Shown: positions 41,411 through 52,897, counted from the stretch's first letter. The stretch: DNA of 64,000 nucleotides from Inia geoffrensis (GCA_036417435.1 CM070911.1:7378001-7442000); one strand, 5' to 3'. Translations and numbers: made by a program. Notes: a model not told the origin generated them from the sequence alone.

Positions 41411-43080
41411 TGACACAAAGAGGGACAGGCTGCAGAGCCTTGGGGGAGGGCAAGGATGCCCGTGGGCCAGGATCTGCCCCTCTGCCCCTCCAGCTCAGAG
41501 CGAGGGCTGCAGATGGTTCCTGGCTCCTCCAGAAGGGGGCGCCAGAGTCGGGGCTGGCACCAGGCGCCCAAGGTGGGGCGGCCCCGCTGTGGGAAGAGTA
41601 TGGCCCCGCGCCAAGCGACGATGGGGAGGGGCAACACCAGCAGCCTTGGGCGCCCGGGGACCGATGTGTGGGGATAAGCAGGGCCTGGACTTAGGCCTCA
41701 AGGACTGGTCACCGGGTGGGGTGTGAGGGCAGTGCCCCCTGCTTCCCACGCCACCCACGCTTCAGCGGGGGCCGGGGGGCGGGTGAGCCTGGCCGCACGG
41801 CCCGGGCGGGGCACGGGCACGAGCGGTGTGTCCAGCGGGCGCCTGAGGGGTGGCCGGCCCGCTCACCAAGTGTGGTGTGGGTACTTCAGGAGCCCAGGCT
41901 GGGGGCATCACCCACTTCGGACGGGCAGGGGGCAGAGAATGCAGGCCGTGGGGACCCCCAGCTGTTCCCTGCGTGTGAGGCAGGGTGTGATGGCTGGGCT
42001 GGGGGTCTTCGCCTGTGGGGCTCCGCAAGGTTCTCGGGGGGAGCAGCCTGGTCCAGGACGAGCTGTCTGGAGCCTCAAAGCCTAGCTGCCCCGGTGTGGC
42101 TGCCCTTGGATCTCCCCCTGAGCCAGGCCACGCTCCAGTCCCCACAGCCCTCCTGTCACAGTCAGGCCTCTGCCATCGTTTGCTGAGGGACTTAAGGACC
42201 TGCCCACTTGGTCGCAGCGCCAGACGGGCCGAGGAGTCTCAAGCGCGAGGTGCTGCTGCCCCCTGGTGGCCGTAGCCGGAAGGGCCGTCCGGGCCTGGGA
42301 GCGCGGATCCCCCAGCCTGGTTTCAGAGCCTCTCCGGCCAGCTTCATATAGGAGCTTCCTGCCTCTGTCCCATTTGACAGCCTGAGGCCCGGGGGAGCAC
42401 CTGATTTCCCGTGGGCCACACAGCACACACAAGCTGAGGCCGGGCTCCTGGTACCCGGGACTCGGAAGCCTGGTTGATAGGGTTGCCGCATAAAATACAG
42501 CCTGACCAGCTGGCAGGTAGAGTAACCTGACAAGGATGGAGTCTGCACAGAGATGCAAGGTGACCATCGTAGGGGTCACCGTGGGCCGTGGGGAGCACAG
42601 GGCTACCGAAGACAGGCTGAGTGAGGCCTGCGTGGGCCAGTAGGCCGCCTGCGAGGCAGCATGAAGGCTGGTCAGCCAGGAGACTAGAGAGGGCTGTGGA
42701 AGGCGTGGACAGTGGCGCCCTGGGTGCAGACGGGTCCAGGTGCAGGCTCAGGCTCTGACCCCGTCCCCGGGGGGACTGCGCCCTGACAGGCCAGACGGCC
42801 CCGCCCGGGCGGGGATGGGGCTGCCGGGCAGAGGTGGGGGGGGGGGGGCGGGGGCGGGGGCGGGTGAGTACTCGGCCCCGCAGACTCTGCCGCTTCTCCG
42901 GCAGCCTCAGGAACTGGGTGGGTGCGAGCCAGCCCTGCAGAGCAGCCCTGGCCAACGCCGCCCTGTCCCCAGCCCAGCCCGCGGGCCCTGGTTCAGCCGC
43001 TCGTGCGCGTGGGAGTTACACACGTGGGACTGAGGGCTTTTTCTCTGGGCCTCTCCTTCCTCACCCAGGAGGCATATTCA
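41411..43080. other. GC-rich spacer, no gene seen
   Basis: G/C-rich and CpG-containing, especially 41,750-41,860. A G-run array (GGGGGCGGGGGCGGG) lies at about 42,836-42,864. Open frames on both strands are typical of GC-rich DNA. No splice-supported exon is recognised. Confidence 0.4.
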
Positions 43081-43774
43081 TTTGATTCCTTTAAGATCAG
43101 CAACAGACACGTGTAAAAGTGCGTATGAAGTCAGTCTCCACTCCTCAGGCCTCCATCCTCCTGCTGCGTTTGTCAGTTCAGAAGTTTCCGCGCGTGTGCA
43201 GGTGCGCGTGTGCACACCAAGCCTGGCTCGCCTTTTACACAGGGGATAGCTCACTGCACGGCGCTCCTCTGCCCCGCTTTCTCCAGCTTGGAGATCGTCC
43301 CCCACCAGCTCCTGCAGGGCTGTGTGTCTTGAAGCAGCCGTGTGTTGCAGTGATCTTCTCATCAGCCAGTACCCTCTTGACGGGCATACGGTGGTTTCTC
43401 ATAAGTGCTGTACAGACACTGTCACAATGAAAAGCCTTGTTAAGGCGACTTGTTAGAAAATTCTTACAAGTAGACTTGTTGGGGCAAAGATAACGTGGGT
43501 TACTTTTGACATTGCCGAATTCCCTCCAGAGCTTCTTATGCTTTCCCACCTGCCTTGGGCGAGCCAGCCTGCTACCCAGCAAGCCACTGCACTCTTCCAC
43601 CTTCACCAAGCTGACAGGTGACAGGTTCTCATCGTTTTAATATGCACTTGAGTTTTAAAGTTTGTTCAAGTTCAAAGTTTTTTCTTTTCTGTGAACCTAA
43701 GTTTGTGGCTTGCCCACTTTCTACTGAGTTCTTTTGTACGGGTTTATTGGAGCTCTTTGAACAGGAAGGAAATT

Positions 43775-43951
43775 GGCCGTCCACGTGGCCTCTCCCGTTG
43801 CAGAGCAGACTCCAGACGCGCAGGCTCAGCAGCCATGGCTCGCCGGCCCAGCTGCTCCGCGGCATGTGGGATCTTCCCGGACCCGGGCACGAACCTGTGT
43901 CCCCTGCATCGGCAGGCGGAGTCTCAACCACTGTGCGACCAAGGACGCCCC
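43775..43951 (-). mobile_element. Truncated CHR-2-like SINE
   Basis: Starts abruptly at GTCCACGTGGCCTCTCCCG without the poly-T tail and ends CTGTGCGACCAAGGACGCCC. It is more diverged than its relatives and lacks the 3' end, so it is an older, broken copy. Confidence 0.8.
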
Positions 43952-46009
43952 TGCCCCTTGCATTTTTGACTTCCAATGTTTTCTTCTAATAGATTTGTGG
44001 CCTAACCTGTCACAATGAAAACTTTCATCTGGGATTTACTGTGGTGTAAGGAGCATCAGTGACATCTTACTTTGCCCAGGTGGTTACCCGCTGCCCCACA
44101 CTCCCTGTCCCCAGTCCTGGGGTGGACTCGGCAATCTGCATTTGCACACACTCCCCAAGTGATTCAAATGCAGGGCCTGACATGTTTGGAAACCACTTCC
44201 TTTACCTTGAACCAGTAGCCCCTCCCACGGGGGCCTGCGTGGAGACTCCAGAACTCTCAGGAGGAAGAGTCACCCAAGCCTTGGTGGAGGCCAGAGCTAC
44301 ATTCACTTCAAATCAAGGTCTAGAAATAGTCATTTCTATGAATGACCCGACAGTACCACTTGTAACAGACATAGGTGAGTGCACACTGCAAGCTAGAACT
44401 TGAGGGTCCTGGAGGACAGTGTTGACCGACACACACCCCGCCGTCTGAGAGCTCCATCCTCTTGCCAACCTCGCCCACGCCCAGGTGCAGGGGCCACGGG
44501 GCTCATCTGGCCCAGCCCAGGCCGTGTCGCCATACGGGCTCCAGGGCTCACAAGTGGCTTCACCAAGCTGCCATGATCCAGGTTCAGAGGCTGTTGTATG
44601 GGCGCCATGGGACTACCTGGGGCTACTTCTGTCCCCACCAGCACCGGCCAGTTGGCTCGACTGCACTTTTACCTAACAGGCTGCGAGAAGAGCAGTTCCC
44701 AAGCCCTCAGTACTGCATACTTTTTGAGTGGAAAACCTCTCCTCTTTTCAATCCAAGTTCAGTGCTGTCACTAGGGCATCCTGTTACTCCTTACTTCTGA
44801 AGGTAGAAAATCTAATTTCCCCAAATCTTAGGCATGGCATCTAGCTTGCATTTCTTGGCACTTAATCCATACAGAACACCAATTCCTTTATTTTGAACAT
44901 GAGCAACGGGCAGATTGAGGACCCAGAAAAGGATGTGCTCACAGGAAGTCGGACAGACAGTCCACTTAAGTGTTCTTTCCTCTATTCTGCCCAGACTCCA
45001 GTCAGACCTATGTTCTCTGTGGCTCCTGAGAAGTCTTATTCAGGGCTCTGGCTAATCAGCCAAAATGTGACGTCAGCGATCACAGCAATGTGCTGTGTCC
45101 AGGCGGAACTCAGGTCTTGGGGGAAGGTGGCTTTTTAGAAACACAAGTCACTCCTCTCAACTCCTTGGTAAAAGAGCGTCAGCAGAAGCGCTTAATTTAG
45201 TCCCTGAGATGCAAGAAGCTGCAGCATTCCCATCTGTACCACATGCTGCCTCCCTGTGTCCCTCCAACGAAGCTGGTCAGACAATGCCGTCTGCAGTGTC
45301 TGGTGCAGACAAGTGGCAGTTACTAAGGTGACACCTGGCTTTTATATGGCCTTCCTTTCCTCCCTCCTCCCTGTGCTACAGCAGGAATCCACAATTCCCA
45401 TTTTGGAAATTTAGTATGAGAGCCTGCCACCTCTTCTGAGGGCTGGGGGTACAAGTTGAGTAAGAGAATATAAATAAGGCCAAGGTCGGAAGGTAAAGAT
45501 CTACAACAAGTGTAACAACTGCCAAAAGCTGTGCCACATTCCTAACTAGTTGGAACTATGCAACTAGTGAAGTCAAGACGGCGAGGGCCTGTGTCTAGCC
45601 TCTGGAGGCTGGGTTCAGAGGGCCTGGGCACCGGCCTTGCTCGCCGCGGGCCGGCTAGTTAACAAGGGGCCCTGGGCACTCCAAGCTCACAATCGCATCC
45701 AGGGTGGACTGAGCCGTTAACAGCAGAGACTGCCCACTATCTCGCCCCTCCTTTTCCTTCCACCGCACATGGGGCTAGACCCACTCACTATTCTGAGAAT
45801 CCACAGCAAACTTCCTACAGGACTTGAAATAAAAATGTCAAATAGGAAAAAGGCATTCCATGGATGTTCAAAATATTTAAAAAAACCTGTCAACTCCTTA
45901 GTCCTCTGGGGCAATTTTCTCAGCCTATGGGAAAAAACATCAATTCCCGACCTGTAAAACACACTCAAGGTGAGCCATTTGGAATGGACACACTGTAAAA
46001 ATTTCCCAA
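43952..46009. other. Spacer downstream of ODC1, no gene seen
   Basis: No exon or young repeat is recognised in this 2-kb stretch. It lies just beyond the ODC1 3' end. A canonical AATAAA on the minus strand (TTTATT, 44,888-44,893) could in principle serve a longer ODC1 transcript, but nothing else supports that. Confidence 0.35.
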
Positions 46010-46496
46010 TGCCTAATCATTTCAAGATACTTTACTTTAAAACAGGTCACAACACCAAGCTTCTGGCCCATTCTGCCAATGCACAAGCTACAAACGCTTG
46101 CTCAGCAGTTGAGGGGCACGCTTTAGTAGCATGTTTGAAAAGTGAATAAAAATCCATATAAAACAAATATTCAAATAGTTTCCATAGGAACACAGATAAG
46201 TGTGACCCCATCGCCTAGTCTTCCACGTTGCTGCATCTGTGCCAACCCTATTCACATAGACATCTCAAAACTAGCAGTAATTAAGTTAAGTGGTCCCCCC
46301 CAAACCCTTAAATCAAGCTAAACTCGCAGGTAACAGCTACAGGAACGGTATCTACGCGTTAACACGAGCTGAAGCGCAGGCTGCTGGGTGCCGCTTCATT
46401 CCGCTCTCCCAAGCACAGGACACAGGCAGAGCGCCCGCGTCCTGCTCCTCTACTCCGGGCGGGAAGTCGCGCTTCTGGACCTGCTGCATCAGTTGC
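46010..46496 (-). CDS. ODC1: ODC1 exon 12: residues 414-461 and 3' UTR
   Basis: Acceptor CTCTTCCAG. Coding 46,352-46,496 gives the degradation tail with [20 protein letters not shown] and ends CASARVNA before TAG. The rest is 3' UTR of about 340 bases. The end near 46,010 is estimated from the AGTAAA at 46,031-46,036. Confidence 0.88.
46031..46036 (-). terminator. ODC1: Likely ODC1 polyadenylation signal, variant AGTAAA
   Basis: Minus strand reads TTAAAGTAAAGTATCTTG; AGTAAA is an accepted variant of AATAAA. No canonical signal occurs within the first 340 bases after the stop. Confidence 0.6.
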
Positions 46497-49400
46497 CTGG
46501 AAGAGACGGAAGTGGCACGTTCAGAAACCCGAGTCACCCCTCACTGAGCAATCCCGCACCGAGAAACTGAGAATAACTTATTCATGAGCCTATTTATGTC
46601 CTTGGTTACTATGTCATCAGGAAGCAATTCAACGTAGCTCTACAGCAAGCATTTCTTCAGAACCATCTTTATGGTAACACGGAAAGCACAAGCCACAGAC
46701 ACTAATTAAAATATTCTAGCTGCACAGAAATATCCTGATCAATCTTTTTAAAAATGATTCTGCCTTAAAACTCTGAAAACACAGATCACTGTTACTGAAG
46801 GGACTTTCCTTCCATTGTATTTTCCAAAACTTCTACAGCATACATTAATATGGAGAGAAAAACAATTTAAAAAAATGTTACTATTTAATCCTAAGTAAAG
46901 CAATTTCTTATTCGACAAGAGCAAGCATTATAAACCCCGGAAGGTTTTATTTTCTTATAGGAAACGTAAACACACACACTGTTGTCACTCACCATGTTGG
47001 CCCGGACATCACATAGTAGATGGTTGGTCTCTGGAATCCATTGAAAGTAGAAGCAGCAGCGACAGTGTAGGCACCCATGTTTTCAAAGAGCATCCAGTCG
47101 CCCACATGCATCTCGGGCAAGTTACAGCGCTCAACAATGCGATCCAGGCCATCACAGGTCGGTCCCCAGATGCTGGATGAATAATACTTCTCATCTGGTT
47201 TGGGTCTCTACATTTGAGAGAGAGAAAAACACGCCTGCTTACACTTGTTCTGACCAATCATCTTAACTGCTGTGTCTACAGCATGTTCACAAGGTACCTT
47301 CTGCAGAAGAGGCTTCACGTGTGCATGATCATAGAGGATGCAGTTGAATGATCCATATACTCCATCATTCACGTAATACATAAATGTCTGTTCACTTGAC
47401 TCATCTTCATCTAGAAAAGCAGAATTAGTCTCAATTACCACTTTATGTACCAACTTTGTTATACACGCGATGATTCATCCTTTGTACGTACCATCAGAGC
47501 CTGTCTGTTCCTTTAACACGCGTTTTTTGGCAATGATATTAACTGCTAGCGTGAAAGCTGATGCAACATAGTATCTGCCTGGCTCAGCTATGATTCTAAC
47601 TCCAGAGTCTGATGGAAAATACTTGTCCAACGCTGGGTTGATTACACTGGTAATCTACCAGAGTGAGATAGAAAAGAGCAGTTAGTCATCAAGGGGAACT
47701 CACAGGGACCAGCACCTTGTGACATGACACATCAAAAACACTGAGAGCAGTCATCAGCAGAGAGGTTTACCCTCAAACAACAGCAAAAGATAAACATCTC
47801 CCTGAAAACCAGCCTGTACATCTCTGTGGTTTCGTTTTGATTCCCCTCCAGACACCCTTACTACCCTCTTTAAGATGTTACGGATATGATTTTATTAAAC
47901 AATGATACAAATTTATTACCACTTACAAAGTGCCTAAATGTTTTTATCTAGCAAATACATGCCAACAGAACAAACTTTCTATTCTGCCTATTCACATAAT
48001 TTTAACAAAAAAGAACACGGATTTATTTTATAAATGAGTAGCATATAGTAGCCTAACTTCTTCTAGTTCCTGCATTGGGAGCTCGGAGTCTTATCCACTG
48101 CGCCACCAGGGAAGTCCCTTAAGTACCATTTTAAATAGCACAGAAGTCATTCAAAATACCACACCAAGACATTTACTTTCATGTTTGTATAGTCCCTTTA
48201 CTATCTGTTAAAACTAGTGAGTTTTGAAATATTCCAAAAAAGAACTTGCTAAGAGCTACAGATTATAGTTTTGTTATAAATTACCTCTTCAAATTTAAGC
48301 TTTACATCCTCAGATCCGGGAAAGCCACCACCAATATCAAGCAGATACATGCTGAAACCAACCTCAGCCTAGAGTCAAGAAAGTTAATTCCATCAAATTA
48401 AGTCAACCAAGTAGCCAGATTCATAACAAGTCATGAAAAATGCACGCAGCAGATAGGGTTAAATGTCTGTAGTATGAGATGACTTCTACAAAAGGTCAGT
48501 TCTGGAACTGGGACTAGTTATTACTGCCATCCGTGTCCCCCCCCCCTCCTCCCACTTGGGGTTCACATATACTCACTCCCATGTCAAAGACACAGCGGGC
48601 ATCAGAGATGGCCTGCACGAAGGTCTCCGGATCAGTACAACCACTTCCCACATGGAAGCTGGGGCAAAAAAAGTAGAATATGCTATTTGTTACTATTTCC
48701 GGAAATAACTATTCACAGTGGGAGAAAACCTATAAAACTTGCATTGTCTAATCTTAATCTCTACCTCTGCCATCACCAAGATCTCACCTGACACCAATGA
48801 CATCAATATCCAGCTCTTTCGCCCGTTCCAAAAGAAGCCTGCTTGTTTTGAGTGTGGCACCAAATTTGACACTGAGGCGACAGATTGCTTTGGAATCATC
48901 AGTGGCAATCCGCAAAACCAACCTAGAGGCAAGAAAAGTGTATCAAGTTTCCCATAACAGAAGCTCACCTACAGTCATGGTTAAGACAGAGACTCCTGGG
49001 CTCTGATACCCTGTGGTTTAAGTCTAATTTGGTTTTATTAATCAAGAGGGTTTAAGCTTTTTTCTACTTTGTCTCTGACCCAGTACAATTTACTGAAGTA
49101 TGGAAATCTAACAACTGGAAATTTGAGTTTGTCTGCCATGATTACACAGATGCCACACCTGACCCTGCCCTCAAATGGAGGAGTAACTTACTTGGCCTTT
49201 GGATGTGCCCTGGCAACTTTCATCAACTCCACTTCACTATCAAAAGTCATCATCTGGACTCCATTATTGGCAGCGTATTTAATCTGAGACACTTGTTTAC
49301 AAGGATTTGCATAGATAATCCTCTCTGGAGGCACCCCGAGACTCTGCACCAACTGGATTTCAGTCTGAAAAAGAAGAGGTGTTACAATACATGTAGCTAA

Positions 49401-50095
49401 TACATGGAAGAAACAGAAAAACATGGGAAGCTGTCACCACCCCCACTCAATTCATTAGCATCTCCTGCCCAAGCAACGCAATTTTGATCTGCCCTGTTGG
49501 GAACACCGAGGCCATTACAATCATGTGAGTTCTGCGGCTTTTGCTCACCTTGCTGGCACAGTCAAATCCTGTCCCTATGGCAGCTAGGGTCTTCACTATG
49601 GTTCTGCTATCATTGCATTTGACTGCATAAAAGGGGGTGACCCGAGGAAGAGCTTTAAACCATCTCAGATGTTTCTTTAGGATGTCTCCCAGGTCCGCAA
49701 CATAGAAGGCATCCTTATCGTCCTGCAGTGACAGTGGTTACAGGAAACCCATCAGAGGCCTAACAATGTGTCCAACACGCAGGCTTCCCTTCCCTTGCCC
49801 GTCATTCTCATGAATCCTACTCTATTTAGTCAATTCCTGGCATGAATATCATTGTTATTGCACCATCCATAGCCAATTAAATTCTAAATTCCCTAATAAG
49901 ACATTTCCATTTCCGCAAGACCCCACTGAAGCTTCCCATCCAACCCAGCATTCTCAAAGCTGCACTCCCAGCAAGGACTTAACATACACTTACAGAAGAA
50001 GAAACTTCATTAATTTTTTGGTCCAGAATGTCCTTGGCAGTAAAGCCTTCATCCAGGAAATGGCAGTCAAACTCTTCATTACTAAAGTTGTTCAT
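46352..50095 (-). CDS. ODC1: Ornithine decarboxylase, complete CDS in ten exons
   Basis: Joined coding parts (minus): 49,994-50,095; 49,549-49,722; 49,192-49,364; 48,788-48,922; 48,577-48,658; 48,285-48,368; 47,492-47,654; 47,298-47,410; 46,993-47,207; 46,352-46,496. They total 1,386 bases: 461 residues plus TAG, the same length as human ODC1. The cytosolic homodimer converts ornithine to putrescine, the rate-limiting step of polyamine synthesis. PLP lysine K69 (PFYAVKCND), H197, the glycine loop 235-237 (DIGGGFPGS), E274/R277 (EPGRYY) and catalytic C360 (GPTCDG) are all present. Every junction is GT-AG. The ATG has A at -3. The C-terminal degradation tail keeps C441 but differs at several positions from human. 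Nothing suggests a pseudogene. Confidence 0.98.
46993..47207 (-). CDS. ODC1: ODC1 exon 11 (residues 343-414)
   Basis: Encodes [21 protein letters not shown]360 is the catalytic cysteine and D361 contacts substrate. Ends in GPT and TG/GTGAGT, splitting W414. Confidence 0.95.
47298..47410 (-). CDS. ODC1: ODC1 exon 10 (residues 305-342)
   Basis: Starts within D305 and encodes [20 protein letters not shown], ending LLQK/GTACCT. D332 (substrate binding) lies in LYDHAH. Confidence 0.95.
47492..47654 (-). CDS. ODC1: ODC1 exon 9 (residues 251-305)
   Basis: Encodes [18 protein letters not shown] and [17 protein letters not shown]274 and R277 contact PLP. Ends GATG/GTACGT in codon 305. Confidence 0.95.
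48068..48118 (-). repeat. CHR SINE fragment in ODC1 intron 8
   Basis: Only the last part remains: TTATCCACTGCGCCACCAGG GAAGTCCC. The SINE is otherwise deleted or decayed. Confidence 0.7.
48285..48368 (-). CDS. ODC1: ODC1 exon 8 (residues 223-250)
   Basis: Encodes [20 protein letters not shown]; the glycine loop binds the phosphate of PLP. Ends GAG/GTAATT, a weaker donor than its neighbours. Confidence 0.95.
48577..48658 (-). CDS. ODC1: ODC1 exon 7 (residues 195-222)
   Basis: Acceptor TGCCCCAG; encodes [19 protein letters not shown] and ends GGA/GTGAGT. H197 stacks on the cofactor in the known structure. Confidence 0.95.
48788..48922 (-). CDS. ODC1: ODC1 exon 6 (residues 150-195)
   Basis: Acceptor CCTCTAG; encodes [18 protein letters not shown] and on to DIDVIGVS, ending AG/GTGAGA within S195. 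Confidence 0.95.
49192..49364 (-). CDS. ODC1: ODC1 exon 5 (residues 93-150)
   Basis: Starts [16 protein letters not shown] and ends in GCCAA/GTAAGT, splitting K150. This region (about 117-140) is known to bind antizyme, the protein that breaks the dimer and delivers ODC to the proteasome. Confidence 0.95.
49549..49722 (-). CDS. ODC1: ODC1 exon 4 (residues 35-92)
   Basis: Starts [13 protein letters not shown] after acceptor CACTGCAG and ends AAG/GTGAGC. It carries the PLP-binding K69 in PFYAVKCND. Confidence 0.95.
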
Positions 50096-50112
50096 GGTTC
50101 CTTGATATCTTT
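49994..50112 (-). CDS. ODC1: ODC1 exon 3: 17 bases of leader and residues 1-34
   Basis: Acceptor TTGTTGTTTCAG ends at 50,113; ATG at 50,095. It encodes [18 protein letters not shown] and ends TCT/GTAAGT, phase 0. An alternative acceptor (TTTGCAG, exon edge 50,125) would add 13 bases of leader only. Confidence 0.88.
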
Positions 50113-50215
50113 CTGAAACAACAAACTGCAAACAGGGCAGACAATTTACTCAGAAATCTTAGCAATACTTAGTAACTCCTAATAAGATAAACCTGCAACA
50201 ACCATGAATACTTAC

Positions 50216-50335
50216 AAGGGAAACTAAGAGATGAAATTTAAAGAAATTATGGCAGCTTTTCACAAAGGCAATTCTCTAGGAATTCCAAGTCCCACTGAAA
50301 GATGTGCGTGCCCTTGCTGCAGCAGTGAAAATGTC
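50216..50335 (-). other. ODC1: ODC1 exon 2 (5' UTR)
   Basis: Placed by an acceptor TTTGTCAG/GACATTTTC and donor CCCTT/GTAAGTAT. Between them, CAAGGGCACGCACA, TTGGAATTCCT and TTGCCTTTGTGA match what I recall of the human ODC1 leader. No ATG in good context occurs. The acceptor choice is less certain than the donor. Confidence 0.7.
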
Positions 50336-51674
50336 CTGACAAACGCACAATCTGCTGTCCACCTTCGGAACACATTAAATTGGAAGATCAGTTACAGCAC
50401 ACACAAGAAGCAGGGCTACTCAAGCACCCTCCACAGATACCTCACTCACCGGGTTTGGGAATCCCATTATTCCTAGGTTTAGGTCACGTGACTCCATAAA
50501 CCTCAATGGAATGAGGACACCACAGATTCAGCCCTAGATTTTTTCACACTGAACTTCATATATAGTACTGTCCACCTCAAAAAAAGCATTTCAAATATCC
50601 CTGCTAAAAACCTGCTGAATGCAGGTTTCAGAAGCTTTCCTGCACTTAGTTCACCGATAGGGAAAAAGCTTCATGACAGTTAGCTTACTTTATTTCGGAT
50701 CTGTTTCTCCTTAGAAGCTTAAAATAGCATGACAGCAATTTTTCAAAGCTGCTGTATAAACATCTTGCTATTTCCTAAGTCTTATGGAACAACTTTTAGT
50801 GACTAACAGGCATCATTGCTCTCAACTTACTGAGTGCTCTTGAGTTTCCTGAGAATTTTATGAGCTAATTTTCATGCTAGGCATGCGGTTTTTAAAACTG
50901 CAATCTTCACATCAACATAGTGCACTGCAGCTGCAGTAGCTGATCAGCAATCAGTGTCCTTAAACCAGCACCGCCTTCTACTACATTAGCAACTCTGGGA
51001 ACCTCAACTGTCCTTACAGGCACTCTAATACTTGCTTAGCTATGAATGATCATCACCTGGGAAGAAGTTTTGACTAACTATGAATAACAAAAATAAGCCA
51101 ACAATAATTTATGAATAAGCAAAAATAAAGCTCATTTAACAATCAGAGCCACTGTCCTTGGCCTTCATGAAATGCGACATTGGTCAATGGCAGTTGTCTT
51201 AAAATTACTGATTTTAACCTATTTACTTTCTGCCAGGGAGGGCTTCTTTTCCACTGTGCAACCTGCTTCAGTGCCTGCAGCCTACGGGCAGAGGCCAGGC
51301 AATCGTTCTGGGCCAGTCTGCTCTAGCATGGGACACTATGAGAGGCCCAGGGGGACGGGCCTGCCATAATCCAAACCCATGCACGGTAGAACTTGCAAGG
51401 CTTGATCTAATGTGACTTGCTGGCATTGTCAACCTCCTACGTTGCCTAAATCGCGCGTAGGGGAAGGGAAGAGACTAACTGCCAGCAAACCCATTTTGTC
51501 TATATAATAACATTTAAATACGCTCACCGGTGACAGATTGGGCTATTTAGAGTCTTGTTAAACATTTTTAAGGCAATATTCAGGCTTAAGCTTAGGACGT
51601 TTTTGCTGCTCTGAAATACACCCCTACTAAGTATTTTGCTTTCTTTCATCTTTCAAAGCTTTATCTCAATAACT

Positions 51675-51892
51675 TTTTTTCTTTTTTTTTTTTCCCCTTC
51701 GCGGCACGCGGGCCTCTCACTGTTGTGGCCTTTCCCGTTGCGGAGCACAGACTCCGGACGCGCAGGCTCAGCGGCCATGGCTCACGGGCCCAGCCGCTCC
51801 GCGGCACGTGGGATCTTCCCGGACCAGGGCACGAACCCGTGTCCCCTGCATCGGCAGGCGGGCTCTCAACCACTGCGCCACCAGGGAAGCCC
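51675..51892 (-). mobile_element. CHR-2-like SINE in ODC1 intron 1
   Basis: Poly-T/C tail then GCGGCACGCGGGCC ... CCACCAGGGAAGCCC. The 13-bp direct repeat TATCTCAATAACT lies at 51,662-51,674 and 51,893-51,905. It is in the same orientation as ODC1. Confidence 0.93.
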
Positions 51893-52825
51893 TATCTCAA
51901 TAACTGTTGATATAGAGACATTTCACCCAAGAACACATTTTGGTGTTCTTTCTGTATAGCTAAGTTACTTAAAATGACTCGGATTAGCGCAAGATAGCAA
52001 CTTTCTGCTATGAAATGCTTTACTGCAAACTGGGTAACGTTAGAAAAGACAGGTACTAATTCAAACAGCAACTGAAAAATTTACAAGTAAACTAAATTAC
52101 GCCCTATTTTAGGTTTGAATGAAGTCAACACATTCTTTGTTCTCCCTAGACATTTCTAAGAGGTTCTACTCCCCACTTTCCCCCACTATTTCCCATTTTC
52201 AAACACAGGTGGCCTTTTTGGGACGATCTTGGGACTGGCTCCTATCTGGGATCTTAATAATACAGGTTTTTCTTGACTCACCGAGTCATTCAAAGATCCC
52301 GTAAACAACTCTAAGCCATGGCCGGCTGACTATTATCAGTTGTTACTACAAGGTTATCTCATCTCAGCTCTAGCGACCCGAGTGGGTTTCTATATTGGTT
52401 CATTCGCTCTGTACACATAGTACAAATAAAAGCTAAAATGAAAAAAAAAAAAAAAAAAAAAGGAAATTCCAGGGCAATACGGCGGAATGGCACGTCTCTT
52501 CCTTCTAGAAGTGAGTGCAAGCGATGGGCGCCCAGAGACCTGCGCCGGCTCGCCTCGTACCTCTCCTGCACCTGCTACCGGGCTGCCACATGGGTTTAAA
52601 AAAAAACAGCAGTTGAAGGAACTACCGACCCTTTTCAACAGCTTCCGGCTCAGAAACCCTCACTGACGTGGTTCGGAGGAGGTGAACCCCGGGCCGTTCC
52701 AGCCCAGGCTGCCCTGAGCCGGGAGAACGGCCGCCGTGCGCGCCGGGGGCCGGCTTCACCGGGGACGCCAGAGCCGGGGGCGCAGCGGCTCACCGAGGTC
52801 AAGGGCCGGCGGCCGGCTCTGCGAC

Positions 52826-52831
52826 CACGTG
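52826..52831. promoter_or_regulatory. E-box CACGTG, ODC1 intron 1 (first in sense order is the other copy)
   Basis: Palindromic CACGTG about 120 bases inside intron 1. Together with 52,892-52,897 it forms the paired intron-1 E-boxes known as MYC/MAX targets in mammalian ODC1. Confidence 0.8.
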
Positions 52832-52891
52832 TCCTCGCAGCTCCACGGCGCGGGAGCTGCTCCAGCCTCAGGCCGGGCCCGGGCGCAGGGA

Positions 52892-52897
52892 CACGTG
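52892..52897. promoter_or_regulatory. E-box CACGTG, ODC1 intron 1, nearer exon 1
   Basis: Palindromic CACGTG about 54 bases into intron 1 in the gene's direction and 66 bases from its partner. Conserved pairing supports function. Confidence 0.8.

Noticed and set aside
46497..49993. H/ACA snoRNA within ODC1 introns
   Set aside because: In human I recall an H/ACA snoRNA hosted by ODC1. I searched the introns for a hairpin-H box-hairpin-ACA layout and saw no arrangement I could defend. A covariance-model search would decide.
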